Source: Actinoplanes italicus
GTDB taxonomy: Bacteria > Actinomycetota > Actinomycetes > Mycobacteriales > Micromonosporaceae
NCBI RefSeq assembly: GCF_003001815.1
Contig: NZ_PVMZ01000014.1
Location: 124,001-188,000 of the forward strand
Length of the DNA stretch: 64,000 nucleotides
Reading direction: 5' to 3'
Each line of letters opens with the position of its first letter. Position 1 is the first letter of the stretch. The notes below the pieces were generated by a model, which worked only from the letters and a program-made list of their open reading frames with translations, had not been told where the DNA came from and did no database searches. Below, in pieces: positions 18,203 through 27,268 of the stretch. The position numbers and the translations under genes were made by a program.

Positions 18203-18492
18203 CGACTTCCCTCTTCCTGCGAGCCGGGCCACGCGTCGTCACGCAGCTCGGCGAACTTGTCCTCGTACAGCTCTCCCGCGGCGAACGCCTCGTGGATCTG
18301 GTTCTCCCGCTCGGCCATCCCCTCGCGGACGTCCTCCACGAAGCTACGCAGCGACTCGACGAGGCCGCCAGCGGATTCCGACAGGGAGGTGGCGATCCCC
18401 GTGGGGGTGAACTCGTTGGCCTTCTGGTTCAGCTTGCGGACGACGAGGGCGCCGACGGCCAAGCCGACGCCGAGCCACAGCAGGCGCTTCAT
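18199..18492 (-). CDS. Small membrane-anchored protein, DUF6167-like
   Basis: The protein has 97 residues: one N-terminal hydrophobic helix (LLWLGVGLAVGALVV) followed by an acidic amphipathic segment ending in WPGSQEEGSR. Proteins of this size and shape regularly sit directly before alaS in actinobacteria and are annotated DUF6167; their function is unknown. The stop overlaps the alaS ATG. Together with the DUF948-like gene upstream it probably forms one transcript with alaS. Confidence 0.75.
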   Translation of the reverse strand: MKRLLWLGVGLAVGALVVRKLNQKANEFTPTGIATSLSESAGGLVESLRSFVEDVREGMAERENQIHEAFAAGELYEDKFAELRDDAWPGSQEEGSR

Positions 18493-18515
18493 GGGGCGTT
18501 ACCTTCCTCGACAGG

Positions 18516-18965
18516 TCAGCGGGCGGCCTTGCGGCGCTGCTTGATCGCGGCACGAACCTCACGCTCGTCCTCGGCGCTGCGGCGGGCGGCGGCGGCCTTG
18601 CGCAGGCCGTACCCGAACGAGGCCACCTTGACCAGCGGATTGGCGGCGGCCGCCGAGACGACGGTGACCAGGTTGGCCACGTTGGCGGTGATGTTCTGCG
18701 CGTGCTCGGTCATCGTGTCGACCTTCGCGAGCTGCAGGTTCACCCCGTCCAAAGTGACCTGCGTCTGGGTGAGAGCCGTGTTCACGTTCTCCACCGTGGT
18801 GTTCACGTTGGTGAGCAGCGGTCCCGTCCGGTCCACCACGTCGTTGATCGCGTGCGTGGTGGCGTCGATCGTGCGCCCCAGCTTGAGGATCGGCACAGCC
18901 AGTACCAGGACGAGCATCAGGAAGGCGCCCGCCGCGATCAGACCTGCGATATCTCCGGCATCCAT
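18516..18965 (-). CDS. DUF948-family membrane protein
   Basis: The protein has 149 residues. One membrane helix near residues 7-28 (LIAAGAFLMLVLVLAVPIL) is followed by a long heptad-patterned region (TGPLLTNVNTTVENVNTAL...) typical of DUF948 proteins, and a basic C-terminus. Function is unknown; proteins of this type are linked to the envelope by their topology only. It lies two genes before alaS as in other actinobacteria. The ATG is at 18965 after a 79-base gap from the giant protein gene. Confidence 0.8.
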   Translation of the reverse strand: MDAGDIAGLIAAGAFLMLVLVLAVPILKLGRTIDATTHAINDVVDRTGPLLTNVNTTVENVNTALTQTQVTLDGVNLQLAKVDTMTEHAQNITANVANLVTVVSAAAANPLVKVASFGYGLRKAAAARRSAEDEREVRAAIKQRRKAAR

Positions 18966-19044
18966 GTGGCGCGTTCTCCTATTCGGGTGGTCACGGTTCG
19001 GCGGGTCGACCCACAGACCCTACCGTCCGTGACCACCACGCGCG

Positions 19045-22000
19045 TCACGACGCCTCGGGTGTCGGAGACGACTGCTGGAAGATGGAATCGTCAGTGCGCA
19101 GAATCGGGTCCGGCGTCTGCCCCACGGGCCCGGGAGCGGTGTCGGTCTTGCCCCGCTCATCGACGATCGCGTTCCACACCTTGATACGGACCGTGGACCC
19201 CACACACTCGCCCGGAGCGGCCGGCTCCACGGGCTCGGCGCCCGCCGACGGGTTCTGCTCCGCCGCGAACTGGTCCACCGCGCAGCCCGGCAGGCTCACC
19301 GCGAGGTCCAATGTGAGCTCGTCCCGCTCCCAGCAGGTGTAGACGCCCTCGTCCTCCCGGATCGGCGACTCCGGACAGCCCGCGACCTTGCGCTCGGTCC
19401 ACCCGGCTGACTTCAGCGCCGTCGTGTAGACCTTGGACGTCTCCGTGAACGGCTGCTCCGAGTCGGTCACCCGCTCCCGGAACTCGCACTCCATGATGCA
19501 CAGGCTGTTGCCGCTCTCGAACTCCTTCTCGTTCTTGGCGGCCCAGGCCGGCACCTGCAGCGAGTCCAACGAGGCCAGGACGGGGTCGCTGCTCATGGCC
19601 CGCACACCGAAGAAGGCCGGCAGCACCAGCAGCACCAGAGCGGCCAGAGAAACCAGGGTGATCAGACGCAGGCGGCGTTCGGTGCGAAGTTTCTGGCGCA
19701 GCTCGGCGCCCGCTCCACGCAGACCACCCTCCGGCTCGGCGTCACCACTGCCTTCAAAACCATCATCGGGTACGCCCGGAGCAGCCGACCTCGTACCGGC
19801 GGCCACCCGGCCGCTCCCGCCTCCGGCACCGGCCGGCGAGATGGAACCGGTCGCGGACCCGCCACGCCCGGCGCCGGGTCCGCCCGGCGCGTTGTCCCGG
19901 TCGCCGTCACGCCCGGCGGACGCCCGCCCGGGAGCTGCCGCGCCCACAGAGGCCGCGCCGACCGACGCCGCACCCACAGAGGCCGCACCGACCGACGCCG
20001 CGCCGACGGCCACGGCACCCATCGCCGCGCCACCGTCCGGACCGGAACCGCCGCGACCCGGCACCGACGCGCCACCGCGGGCCACGCCCTCGCCTGGACG
20101 ACCACCCGGCCCGTTACCACCGTCGAGTCCCTCTCCGGCCGGGCCACGGCCGGGCACCGAGGCGCCACCCACAGCCCGCGACTGGCCGTCACCCGCAGGA
20201 CCACGCCCGGGAACGGCAGCACCGCCCACGGCACGCGACGGGCCGTCGAGCCCATCCGGCCCGCGACCGGGAACCGCGGCACCGCCCAGCGCCCGCGACG
20301 GACCATCCGGCCCGTCCAATCCGCGCCCGGGAACCGAAGCTCCACCCATCGCCCGCGACGGGCCGTCCATCGGCGCGCCGGGCTGGCCGGGAACGGAAGC
20401 CCCCGGGCCTCGCTGAGGTCCGTCCGGGCCCGCCGGCCCACGCCCTGGCACTCCGGCACCGCCCACGGCACGTGACGGGCCGTCCGGGCCACCGCGACCG
20501 GGACCGCCGGGCCCGCCTCGTGCCGGCGGTCCGTCGGGGTGAGCGGGGCCGCGACCGGGCAGGCCCGACGGCTCGCCGTCCGGGCCGATGCCCGGACGTC
20601 CCGGCGCTACAGCGCCCTGGCCTCCGCGACCCGCCGCGCCCATCGCCCGCGAGGGCCCGCCGTCGGGACCCCGGCCCTCGGATTTCGGACCGTTGGGGCC
20701 GCGGCCGGGCAGGCCCGACGGGCCACCTCCCGGGCCGGAGCGTCCCCGACCGGCAGCCACGGCGCCCGTCGCACCGGCAGCGCCCATGGCCGCCGCCGAA
20801 ATGCCGTCCGGGCCGCCCTGGGCATGGCCCGGCACCTCGGCGCCGCCGCGTGCGGGTCCCTGGCCGCCACGGCCCGGCCCCTGGCCCGGCACACGCGCGC
20901 CACCACGGGCACCGCCGTCCGGACCGGCACCGGGCCCCATGGCCGGTCCCGGTGCACCGCCGGGACCGGGTCGCACAGCACCCGTCGACTGCCCGGGACC
21001 ACCGCCGGGGCCGGGTCGCACAGCACCCGTGGACTGACCCGGCTCACCACCGCGTCCAGGCGGCAGAGCGCCCATCGGCTGCCCGGGGCCAGGGCGCACG
21101 GCGCCCGTCGGCTGACCCGGCTCACCACTACGCCCTGGCGGCAGAGCGCCCGTCGCATGGCCCGGACCGCCGCCGGGCCCCGGCCGTACAGCGCCGGTCG
21201 ACTGACCCGGACCGGGCACTGCGGCGCCCGCCCGCGCGGGGCCGGGGCCGTCCGGCCGGATTCCGCTGTGCCGGCCGGTGTGTTCCTCGCCGTCCGGACC
21301 GAAGGTTCCCGGGGCACCGCCCGGTCCGTCGGGCCGGCCGCCACGCCTGCCCGGACCCGGCTGCTCGGGCACGACTCCGCCCGGCATGCCACGGTCCTCA
21401 CCGGGCTGCGGTCCACGCTGGCCACGGGCCGGACGCTGGATCACCCCGGAAGTGCTCTCCGCCATCGCACCGGCACGGCCGGGGACCACGGGTGTACGTG
21501 CGCCCTGCCGCCCCGGGACCACCGGCGGTACCACGGCGGCGGCTCGTACCGGCCGGCCGTCACCAGGACCGATACGGCGTGGACCGGGTACGTCCGGAGT
21601 CCCGGTGAACCCACCGGCCTCCGGCTCGTCCGGGTCGGAACCCTGGTGCACGTTCCGCTGGCGGCGGGCCTCACTCCGGCTCCGGCCCTCTCCGGGCCGC
21701 CCGTCAGCGCCGGGTCGGCGGTCGCCGTCGGGCCGGTCGTCCTCGCCGGGACGCGCCGGGTCACCGTGTCGGCCCGCGCCGTGTGTGCCGCGGTCACCGC
21801 CCGGCTGCACCAGTCCGTGCGAGCCGGTGTCGGTACCGGTCTGAACGAATCCGTGTGCGCCGGTGTGCGTGCCGGTCTCGACGAAGGCATGCGCGCCCGA
21901 ACCCGTCCGCATCGCGCCGTCGGGTGCCCCGTGCCGGCCCGGCCCGGGCGGAGCCGCGTGGCCGGGACGACGCCCGGGTTCGCCGTCGGGGGCGCCGTGA

Positions 22001-23733
22001 CCGGGCTGCCCACCGCGGCCGGCGTGCCGGCCGGTCGGTTCCTCGGCGGGGGGACCGTCCTCGGCCCGCCCTCGCCGGCCGCGGCCACGGCCGGGCCGGT
22101 CGTCGCCGCCACCCGGCTGTCCCGGGCCACCGGGAGCACCATAGGCGCCGGCGCCACGCCCGCCCTGCTCGTAGCCGTTCGGGATGGCGCCGGACTGATG
22201 CACGGCGTCATACCCGGCCGGGATCGGGCCGGACTGGTGCACGGCCTCGCGCCCAGTCGGAATCGGACCCGACTGGTGGACGGCGTCGTAGCCGGTAGGG
22301 ATCGGACCCGACTGGTGGACGGCGTCGTAGCCGGTAGGGATCGGACCCGACTGATGCGCTGCGTCATACCCCGTGGGAATCGGACCCGACTGATGCACGG
22401 CGTCGTAACCGGCCGGGATCGGACCCGACTGGTGCATACCGCCCGGCCGGCCCGGCGAGACCGGGTCCGACGGACGGAAACGGGCCCGTGCCGGCGCGCC
22501 GGGCGACACCGGACGAACACCGGGACCGGCGGAATGCGCACCCGGAGACACGGGCCGGACGCCGGGCACGGCACCGCGGGCACCGGGCGGCGCGGGGCGG
22601 GTGCCGGGGATCTCGGGCGCGTTGCCGGACGGCGGGACGACCGCACCGCCAGCCGGCGCCTGACCCGGGTACATCTGTCCGGAGGGATCCGGGTCCACCT
22701 GACGGCGGCCGCCACCCACCTCGGGGCCACCACGGCGTCCACCGGGCGGTGTCTGACCGGGCACCGCACCCGGCGGCATCTGACCGGGCCTCGCCTGCCC
22801 ATGCGGCATCTGACCGGGGGCAACACCCGGCGGCATCTGGCCCGGAGCACCACCCGGCGGCATCTGACCGGGAACAGCACCCGGCGGCATCTGGCCGGGC
22901 CTGGGCTGACCGGGCACGCCCGCGCCCGGCGGCATCTGACCTGGTGAGACGCCTCCCGCCGGACCGGGCGGCACAGCGCCGGGACGCCGGCCGGGCGGCA
23001 TCTGACCGGCAGGCATCTGACCCGGAGGAACCTGGCCGGGTGGCATCTGACCGGGCGGAACGGCACCGGTCCGCTGGCCTGGTGGCATCTGACCGGGCGG
23101 AACGGCGCCGGTCCGCTGGCCGGGCGGCATCTGACCGGGCACACCGGCACCACCGCGCGGGCCTGCTCCCGGCTGCCCGGGCGAGACCGGACCGGACGGA
23201 CCCACGCCCGCCGGCTGCCCCGGCCCACCCGGACCGGGCGGCGTCATCGGGCCGGAACGCTGACCGGCCGGGCCCGCACCGGCCGGGTTCACCGGGGCAG
23301 GACGCTGCCCACCCCGGCCGGGCGGACCGGCTCCGGGCGCGACCTGGTCGGCCCGCGGTACGGGACCGGAACGCTGACCGGGAGGCGGCCCCTGCCACCC
23401 ACCGGTGCTCTCACCGTCACCGCGGCCCGCCGGGGCGGCGAACTCGTCGTCCGTGCCACCGGGGAACGCGAAGTCGTCATCGGGGGCGTCATCGGGGCCG
23501 GGCGCCCTGCGTCCGGACTTGCTGGTCCGTGCCTCGCCGGGAGTGACGCCGGGACCGATGGCCCCGCCCTCCTCCTTGGCCGTGCGCAGGTCGTCGAGCC
23601 AGCCGGTCTCCTCGCGCGGAACCTCCTGGGGAACGGCCGGCTGCTCGGCACGACCACCCCGCCCGAAGCGCCGGCGGTTCTTACCACCCTGGCCGGCGTC
23701 GTCGTCGGGCCGTTCGGCACCCCGCCCTGTCAC
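19045..23733 (-). CDS. Giant, mostly disordered single-pass membrane protein with a six-cysteine outer domain
   Basis: The protein has 1562 residues. Residues 1 to about 1320 are a Gly/Pro-rich cytoplasmic region with short repeats: GQMPPGQ-type runs (about 200-330), seven 13-residue HQSGPIPTGYDAV repeats (about 430-520), PGRG-type blocks and a VGAAS run. The start TGWLDDLRTAKEEGG looks more ordered. A basic RRLRL segment and one membrane helix follow (about 1354-1376), then an outer domain of about 185 residues with six Cys. The GTG overlaps the rarA stop as GTGA, so the two are translationally coupled. I recognise no named family. It occupies the place where rpsD is found in Streptomyces. 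Confidence 0.8.
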   Translation of the reverse strand: MTGRGAERPDDDAGQGGKNRRRFGRGGRAEQPAVPQEVPREETGWLDDLRTAKEEGGAIGPGVTPGEARTSKSGRRAPGPDDAPDDDFAFPGGTDDEFAAPAGRGDGESTGGWQGPPPGQRSGPVPRADQVAPGAGPPGRGGQRPAPVNPAGAGPAGQRSGPMTPPGPGGPGQPAGVGPSGPVSPGQPGAGPRGGAGVPGQMPPGQRTGAVPPGQMPPGQRTGAVPPGQMPPGQVPPGQMPAGQMPPGRRPGAVPPGPAGGVSPGQMPPGAGVPGQPRPGQMPPGAVPGQMPPGGAPGQMPPGVAPGQMPHGQARPGQMPPGAVPGQTPPGGRRGGPEVGGGRRQVDPDPSGQMYPGQAPAGGAVVPPSGNAPEIPGTRPAPPGARGAVPGVRPVSPGAHSAGPGVRPVSPGAPARARFRPSDPVSPGRPGGMHQSGPIPAGYDAVHQSGPIPTGYDAAHQSGPIPTGYDAVHQSGPIPTGYDAVHQSGPIPTGREAVHQSGPIPAGYDAVHQSGAIPNGYEQGGRGAGAYGAPGGPGQPGGGDDRPGRGRGRRGRAEDGPPAEEPTGRHAGRGGQPGHGAPDGEPGRRPGHAAPPGPGRHGAPDGAMRTGSGAHAFVETGTHTGAHGFVQTGTDTGSHGLVQPGGDRGTHGAGRHGDPARPGEDDRPDGDRRPGADGRPGEGRSRSEARRQRNVHQGSDPDEPEAGGFTGTPDVPGPRRIGPGDGRPVRAAAVVPPVVPGRQGARTPVVPGRAGAMAESTSGVIQRPARGQRGPQPGEDRGMPGGVVPEQPGPGRRGGRPDGPGGAPGTFGPDGEEHTGRHSGIRPDGPGPARAGAAVPGPGQSTGAVRPGPGGGPGHATGALPPGRSGEPGQPTGAVRPGPGQPMGALPPGRGGEPGQSTGAVRPGPGGGPGQSTGAVRPGPGGAPGPAMGPGAGPDGGARGGARVPGQGPGRGGQGPARGGAEVPGHAQGGPDGISAAAMGAAGATGAVAAGRGRSGPGGGPSGLPGRGPNGPKSEGRGPDGGPSRAMGAAGRGGQGAVAPGRPGIGPDGEPSGLPGRGPAHPDGPPARGGPGGPGRGGPDGPSRAVGGAGVPGRGPAGPDGPQRGPGASVPGQPGAPMDGPSRAMGGASVPGRGLDGPDGPSRALGGAAVPGRGPDGLDGPSRAVGGAAVPGRGPAGDGQSRAVGGASVPGRGPAGEGLDGGNGPGGRPGEGVARGGASVPGRGGSGPDGGAAMGAVAVGAASVGAASVGAASVGAASVGAAAPGRASAGRDGDRDNAPGGPGAGRGGSATGSISPAGAGGGSGRVAAGTRSAAPGVPDDGFEGSGDAEPEGGLRGAGAELRQKLRTERRLRLITLVSLAALVLLVLPAFFGVRAMSSDPVLASLDSLQVPAWAAKNEKEFESGNSLCIMECEFRERVTDSEQPFTETSKVYTTALKSAGWTERKVAGCPESPIREDEGVYTCWERDELTLDLAVSLPGCAVDQFAAEQNPSAGAEPVEPAAPGECVGSTVRIKVWNAIVDERGKTDTAPGPVGQTPDPILRTDDSIFQQSSPTPEAS
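22180..22440 (-). repeat. 39-bp in-frame tandem repeat in the giant protein gene
   Basis: Seven copies of a 39-bp unit encode HQSGPIPTGYDAV with small changes (PIPA, AIPN, GREAV). The unit length is a multiple of three, so copy-number change would keep the frame. The repeat falls in the disordered cytoplasmic part. Confidence 0.85.
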
Positions 23734-25577
23734 CGCTGTTCCCTCCCGGCACTGTCGCCGCTGTCGTCACTGCGTCCGGCACCGCTCACGGCACCGCCAT
23801 CGCCGACAGCGGCACCGTCGCCGCTGTCGTCACCACCCCCGGCACCGTCACCGGCCGCCGCGGTGTCGACGGCATCGTCGCCGCCGGCCTTACGCGTGGC
23901 GCCACCGTCAGCACCAACGCCACCGTCAGCACCAACGCCCCCGGCACCGCCGACGTCACGTGCGGCGGCCGCCGGGGCCTCGCCGCCGGGGCCGCTGTCA
24001 ACCGTGCTGCCGTCGGCCGTGCTGCCGTCGACCGCCGAGGCTGCCGGTTCGGAGTCTGCCGGTTTCGAGTCCGCCGAAGACTGTGACTCATCGGCGACGC
24101 GAGCACCACCCGCCGCGCGGTCCGCGGTCCTCACCGAAGTGGTGACCGTGCTGCTCACCGGCCCGGTGGCGGAGTCACCCCCGGGTGGTCGCGTCGCGGG
24201 CCCCTGACCTCGCACGATCCGGCGAAGTCGTGGCACCCGCTCACCGACCGCGCGTTCGGCGCCATGATCGGTCGGCCGATAGTAGTCGGTCCCGACCAGA
24301 TCATCGGGGACGTATTGCTGGCGGACGACGCCCCGTGGATCGTCGTGCGGGTAGCGGTATCCCCGTCCGTGACCGAGGCCACGCGAACCCGGATAGTGCG
24401 CGTCGCGCAGGTGCGGCGGAACCGGTCCGCCCCGGCCCGCGCGGACGTCGGCCATCGCCTCGCCGAGGGCCACCGTGACACTGTTCGATTTCGGCGCGGT
24501 GGCCAGGTGCACGACGGCGTGGGCGAGGTTGAGACCGGCCTCGGGCAGCCCGACGTTCTGCACGGCCTGGGCGGCGGCGGTCGCGACCAGCAGCGCCTGC
24601 GGGTCGGCCATGCCGACGTCCTCGCTGGCGAAGATGACGATGCGCCGGGCGATGAACCGCGGGTCCTCGCCGGCGACCAGCATGCGGGCCAGATAGTGCA
24701 GAGCCGCGTCGGGGTCGCTGCCGCGCATGCTCTTGATGAACGCGCTGATCACGTCGTAGTGGGCGTCACCGTCGCGGTCGTATCGGACGGCCGCCACGTC
24801 GACCGCCTTCTCGGCGGTGGCGAGGTCGATCTCCGAGGCGTCCTGCGCGAGCGCCGACCCCGCCGCGGCCTCCAGCGCGGTCAGTGCCTTGCGGACGTCG
24901 CCGCTCGCCAGCCGTACCAAATGGTCCTCGGCATCGGCAGCCAGGGTGACCGCCCCGCCCAGGCCGCGCTCGTCGGTGATCGCGCGCCGCAGGAGGCGAC
25001 GGACGTCGTCCTCGCCGAGGGATTGGAGGGTGAGCAGCACACAGCGGGAGAGCAGGGGCGAGATGACGGAGAAGTACGGGTTCTCGGTGGTCGCCGCGAG
25101 CAGGGTGACCGTGCGGTCCTCGACGGCGGCGAGCAGCGAGTCCTGCTGGGTCTTGCTGAAGCGGTGCACCTCGTCGATGAACAGGACGGTCGGCGGTCCG
25201 CCGTAGCGCCGCTCGCGCCGTGCCGTGTCGATCACCGCGCGCACGTCCTTGACCCCGGCGGTCAGCGCGGACATGGCGACGAACTTGCGGTCGGTGGCGT
25301 TGGCCACCAGATGCGCGATGGTGGTCTTGCCGGTGCCGGGTGGGCCCCAGAGGATCACCGACATCGGACTGGCGCCGGTGACCAGCTGACGCAGTGGCGC
25401 GCCGGGCGCGAGCAGGTGCTCCTGGCCGATCAGCTCGTCGAGGGACGCGGGCCGCATCCGCACCGGCAGCGGAGCGTCACCCGTGGGGCGCCCGAATCCG
25501 CTGGTCGCGGCACCGGCCGGAGCCGCGGGCCGCGGGTCCGGTGACGCGAGGGAGAAGAGCCCATCTGTGTCCATCAC
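23730..25577 (-). CDS. rarA: Replication-associated recombination protein A (RarA/MgsA AAA+ ATPase) with a disordered tail
   Basis: RarA acts at stalled replication forks. The protein has 615 residues. The AAA+ core has Walker A GPPGTGKT at 78-85, Walker B VLFIDEVHRF near 130-139, sensor region AATTENPYF, and the family tail VALGEAMADVRAG...PPHLRDAHYPGS. The family normally ends soon after this, near residue 450; here about 150 Ala/Gly/Asp/Ser-rich residues follow. The GTG at 25577 or the ATG at 25574 could start it. The stop overlaps the start of the giant membrane protein gene. Confidence 0.94.
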   Translation of the reverse strand: MMDTDGLFSLASPDPRPAAPAGAATSGFGRPTGDAPLPVRMRPASLDELIGQEHLLAPGAPLRQLVTGASPMSVILWGPPGTGKTTIAHLVANATDRKFVAMSALTAGVKDVRAVIDTARRERRYGGPPTVLFIDEVHRFSKTQQDSLLAAVEDRTVTLLAATTENPYFSVISPLLSRCVLLTLQSLGEDDVRRLLRRAITDERGLGGAVTLAADAEDHLVRLASGDVRKALTALEAAAGSALAQDASEIDLATAEKAVDVAAVRYDRDGDAHYDVISAFIKSMRGSDPDAALHYLARMLVAGEDPRFIARRIVIFASEDVGMADPQALLVATAAAQAVQNVGLPEAGLNLAHAVVHLATAPKSNSVTVALGEAMADVRAGRGGPVPPHLRDAHYPGSRGLGHGRGYRYPHDDPRGVVRQQYVPDDLVGTDYYRPTDHGAERAVGERVPRLRRIVRGQGPATRPPGGDSATGPVSSTVTTSVRTADRAAGGARVADESQSSADSKPADSEPAASAVDGSTADGSTVDSGPGGEAPAAAARDVGGAGGVGADGGVGADGGATRKAGGDDAVDTAAAGDGAGGGDDSGDGAAVGDGGAVSGAGRSDDSGDSAGREQR

Positions 25578-25684
25578 AACCGACAGTACCGGCCTTTACG
25601 ACCCGATCCGAAACGCCACCTGCCGCCTGTGGACAACCATCCCAAGCAGCCACGACACCTTTACGGAGAGTGTCTGAGACAGAC

Positions 25685-25718
25685 CTGAAGGCCCACCCGG
25701 GGCAGGGCGGGCCTTCAG
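25685..25718 (-). terminator. Terminator hairpin after the 25754 gene
   Basis: CTGAAGGCCC and GGGCCTTCAG make a perfect 10-bp stem that extends further with mismatches around a CGGGGCA-like loop. It lies downstream of the small membrane protein gene on the minus strand and before the rarA start. Confidence 0.7.
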
Positions 25719-25753
25719 AGGCCGGAGGGCGGGCGGCCGGACGGCCGCGCCGG

Positions 25754-25975
25754 TCAGCCGCGGCCGGGACGGCGGCCGTAGAAGCGGCGGCCGGAGCCGG
25801 TGCCCGAGCTGGCGCGCGGGCCGCTGCCGATGCCGGCCAGGTAGAGGGCGAGCAGCAGCAGGCCGAGCGAGGCCATGGTCGAGAAGTTGAAGAGGTCGGG
25901 GGCGCCGAAATTGGTGTTGAGCAGATCGGCGAGCAGATAGATGCCGAAGACTACGGCGGCGGCGATGGCGAGCAT
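25754..25975 (-). CDS. Small two-helix membrane protein of unknown function
   Basis: The protein has 73 residues with two hydrophobic helices (LAIAAAVVFGIYLLADLL and MASLGLLLLALYLAGI) and a short basic Gly/Arg-rich tail ending GRRFYGRRPGRG. The ATG at 25975 has a strong GGAGG seven bases upstream, which supports real translation. No family name can be given. It sits between rarA and the MFS gene and has its own terminator. Confidence 0.7.
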   Translation of the reverse strand: MLAIAAAVVFGIYLLADLLNTNFGAPDLFNFSTMASLGLLLLALYLAGIGSGPRASSGTGSGRRFYGRRPGRG

Positions 25976-25996
25976 CGGATTCCTCCGGGGGGGGTG

Positions 25997-27268
25997 TTAG
26001 AGAGCCTGTGACTCGCTGGTACCCGAATGGGAGTGCTCCCGAAACTCGATCCGGGACGATCGTCTTCGATCTTTCACCAGATAGAGCGGAGCGGCGGCGG
26101 CGAGAAGCACGGCGCCGGCCACGATCGCCGCCTGCGTGCCGGTCCGGGCAGCCACCACGGTGAGGGCGATCGATCCGATCGCGAAACCCGTCGAGGCGAC
26201 CATCGAGTTGAGCGACAGCAGACTCGTCCGATACTCCCCCTCGGCCCGGCGGTGCAGCAGACCGGAGTGCACCGGGTTGGCGGCACCGTGCACGGCGTAA
26301 CAGAGCAGGAAGGCGCCGATCACCCCGGCCGGCCCGGCCAGCAGGCCCATCCCGACGATCGTGAGGCCCTGGACGACCCGCAGAGTGAATCCGGTCCACC
26401 GGGCGCCGAGCCTGCGGCTGAGCAGCGGCACCAGTGCCGCACCTGCCGCCGAGGCTCCCCACGCGACCGAGCTGACCGGACCCATCAGCGGACCGGCGGC
26501 CGTGGTCACCTCACTGAGCCGGACCGGCATGAGCTGCTCGAAGGTGACCATGCCGAAGCTCCACAGGAACTCCACGCCGACCAGCGCGAGCACCACACGG
26601 GACCGGCGCGCGAGCGTCAGCGCCCCGCCGACGGCGGTCACCATGCCACGCACGGGCGCGAGGAGCTCGACCTTTCCGCGAGGCGGTCTCTCCTCGGCCA
26701 TCAGCAGCGCCGCGGCCAGTGTGCTGAGCACGCTGAGAACAAGGGCGACGAGGACGGGTACGGTCAGCGCGCTCACCGATCCGACCGGTCCGAGCCAGAC
26801 CAGCCCGCCGCTAAGCAGAGCCGTCCCGGCGATCGCCAGGCTGGACGCGGTGCCGCCATGGGCGAGGCCGGTCTCGATGTCGGCCTCGGGATCGGCGGCC
26901 AGCGACCGGTCGACGAACCACGACTCGAGCGGCCCGCTGTCGAGCGCCCGGTAGACACCCTGCAGCAGATAGGCGAGGCCGAGCAGGGCCATCGTGTCGG
27001 CGACCACGAGCAATGCCAGCGAGGCCAGGTTGATCACACCGGCGATGAGCAGCACCGGTCGCCGGCCGATGGCGTCGGCGAGTCCTCCCGTGGGCAGTTC
27101 CAGCAGCAGCACGACGATGCCCTGGACGGCCACCACCGACCCGATCTGGGCGATGTCGAACCCGCGCTCGAGCGGGAGCAGGACCACGATCGGGACGAGC
27201 AGCCCGACCGGGAGCCAGCGCATCGCGATCAGGAAAACGTAGCGGGATCGGACCTGCGCGGCGGTCAT
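25997..27268 (-). CDS. Major facilitator superfamily transporter
   Basis: The protein has 423 residues with about 12 hydrophobic segments and an MFS loop 2-3 motif in the form GGLADAIGRRPVLLIAG. The substrate is unknown; an efflux role is suggested by control from an ArsR-type repressor in the same operon. Its ATG overlaps the stop of that regulator as ATGA. The C-terminal tail is short and charged (KDRRRSSRIEFREHSHS). Confidence 0.88.
   Translation of the reverse strand: MTAAQVRSRYVFLIAMRWLPVGLLVPIVVLLPLERGFDIAQIGSVVAVQGIVVLLLELPTGGLADAIGRRPVLLIAGVINLASLALLVVADTMALLGLAYLLQGVYRALDSGPLESWFVDRSLAADPEADIETGLAHGGTASSLAIAGTALLSGGLVWLGPVGSVSALTVPVLVALVLSVLSTLAAALLMAEERPPRGKVELLAPVRGMVTAVGGALTLARRSRVVLALVGVEFLWSFGMVTFEQLMPVRLSEVTTAAGPLMGPVSSVAWGASAAGAALVPLLSRRLGARWTGFTLRVVQGLTIVGMGLLAGPAGVIGAFLLCYAVHGAANPVHSGLLHRRAEGEYRTSLLSLNSMVASTGFAIGSIALTVVAARTGTQAAIVAGAVLLAAAAPLYLVKDRRRSSRIEFREHSHSGTSESQAL

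Noticed and set aside
20472..22947. Plus-strand frames across the giant protein gene
   Set aside because: They are shadows of the Gly/Pro-rich repeats; the minus frame has the membrane helix, Cys-rich domain and overlap with rarA.
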